Below, piece after piece: positions 32,974 to 34,013 of a stretch of DNA of 34,013 nt. Position 1 is the stretch's first letter. Every line of letters begins with the position of its first letter. The stretch comes from Candidatus Saccharimonadota bacterium (GTDB taxonomy: Bacteria; Patescibacteriota; Saccharimonadia; Saccharimonadales; UBA10212), in the NCBI GenBank assembly GCA_019662065.1, contig JAIFWC010000009.1, forward strand, positions 1-34,013, written 5' to 3'. Position numbers and translations under genes: made by a program. The notes beneath the pieces were generated by a model that saw only the letters and a list, made by a program, of their open reading frames with translations, searched no databases and was not told where the DNA came from.

Positions 32974-34013
32974 ATGGCAAAAAACCCAAAACCTAAGAAA
33001 GAGAAAAAAATGGATCCAAGTAACAGCTCTAAATCCGTGGCGGCTTGGTCGCCTTTTAAACGGACTAGTTTTTCACGCAATCAACTCATAGCTTTTGCAC
33101 TAGTGTTTGCCGTGATTGGCGGCTATATTTTATATCGCACCTTTGCCTCTGCTCCCTTAGTAGCTACACTCGAAGCCGAACAAATGATCTTACCGGTCAG
33201 CGGCTCAGTAGTTACTGATACCAGCGCCAGCAGTGGCAAAGCCGTATTTATATCTACAAACGGCACTGCTACCGGCAGCCTTAACCTGCCATCCAACGTC
33301 ACTTCGCTGACAGTTGTCGCCAAGGGCGTGCAGTGCTCTGGGGCACCAACTATGACTATGGCTATCGATGGCTCTAATACTATGACCAATATGGCGGTAT
33401 CCTCCACAGCTTGGGCCTCATATTCAGCCTCGGTTAACCTTAATGCCGGAACCCATAGCGTAGCCTTGAGCTTTACTAATGACTACAATAAAACTCGCGG
33501 CAACAGCCGTAATAGCTGCACGCGCGACCTTTATATAGATGTCTCTAACTTCTTTGGTCCTAGCGCTGTTACCCCAGCCCCCACTGTGTCTCTTAGCGCT
33601 TCACCTACCAATGTTAGTGCCGGCGGCTCCTCGACCCTCACGTGGGCTTCAACCGACGCTAATACTTGTATGGCTAGTGGTGCCTGGTCTGGCTCCCAGC
33701 CAACCACTGGTTCAACTAGCACTGGAGCCATTAACCAAAATTCCGTCTATACCTTAACTTGCACAGGTCCTGGGGGTTCTGGCAGTGCTTCGGCTACCGT
33801 CACAGTCAATGGCACTTTAGCTATCATACCGGCTAGCTTAGCGACGGCGACTGTTGGCCCGGCCTACACTCAATCCTTTAGTACAACCGGTGGTTCTAAC
33901 CCGCCATATAGCCTTAGGGTCACCCAAGGCACGCTGCCTAACGGCTTGTCTTTTACTGGCTCGACCCTAGCTGGTACACCGACCACCGCTGGAACCTATG
34001 CCTTCACTTTCCC
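32974..34013 (+). CDS. secreted CBM60-like + Ig-like (+ putative Ig/He_PIG-like) protein, 3'-truncated by window end
   Basis: MAKNPKPKKEKKMDPSN...FSRNQLIAFALVFAVIGGYILYRTFASAPLVATLEAEQMILP...; open to the last base; missing from the supplied ORF list. Confidence 0.85.
   Translation, partial: MAKNPKPKKEKKMDPSNSSKSVAAWSPFKRTSFSRNQLIAFALVFAVIGGYILYRTFASAPLVATLEAEQMILPVSGSVVTDTSASSGKAVFISTNGTATGSLNLPSNVTSLTVVAKGVQCSGAPTMTMAIDGSNTMTNMAVSSTAWASYSASVNLNAGTHSVALSFTNDYNKTRGNSRNSCTRDLYIDVSNFFGPSAVTPAPTVSLSASPTNVSAGGSSTLTWASTDANTCMASGAWSGSQPTTGSTSTGAINQNSVYTLTCTGPGGSGSASATVTVNGTLAIIPASLATATVGPAYTQSFSTTGGSNPPYSLRVTQGTLPNGLSFTGSTLAGTPTTAGTYAFTF

Noticed and set aside
1-34013. Recoded UGA (as in Gracilibacteria/Absconditabacteria)
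   Set aside because: TGA ends prfA, the 10266 gene and the 21179 gene at sensible positions with ATGA-type overlaps; the standard code fits.

Overview
This 34 kb bacterial window uses the standard code (TGA acts as stop in several genes). Its style suggests a CPR/Patescibacteria lineage, possibly Saccharibacteria-like; that placement is inference only. Housekeeping block: ileS, rplU, parA/parB, lepB, an LCP-family protein, an HtrA-like protease, prmC, a P-loop kinase-like gene and prfA. Secreted/surface block: four paralogous proteins share an N-terminal signal/anchor helix, a CBM60-like domain and an Ig-like domain. Their C-termini differ: beta-helix, cohesin-like, glycoside-hydrolase-like, and one cut by the window end. 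Two further proteins carry cohesin-like domains; one of them also ends in a canonical type I dockerin, and the other has two cohesin-like domains and a C-terminal TM segment. A 1765-aa fibre-like protein ends in a glycine-rich domain. The two most unusual observations are: (1) a compact cohesin/dockerin/CBM/hydrolase gene cluster resembling a minimal cellulosome or adhesion scaffold; (2) two paralogous ~1 kb minus-strand cassettes (about 323-1311 and 9151-10235) of mostly unannotated tiny ORFs with strong Shine-Dalgarno sites. These cassettes have conserved ends (promoter/leader; last 29-aa membrane peptide plus structured 3' region) and unrelated cargo between them. The second cassette also carries a 78-bp palindromic insertion flanked by a 7-bp direct repeat. 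All calls were made by eye; no database searches were run.
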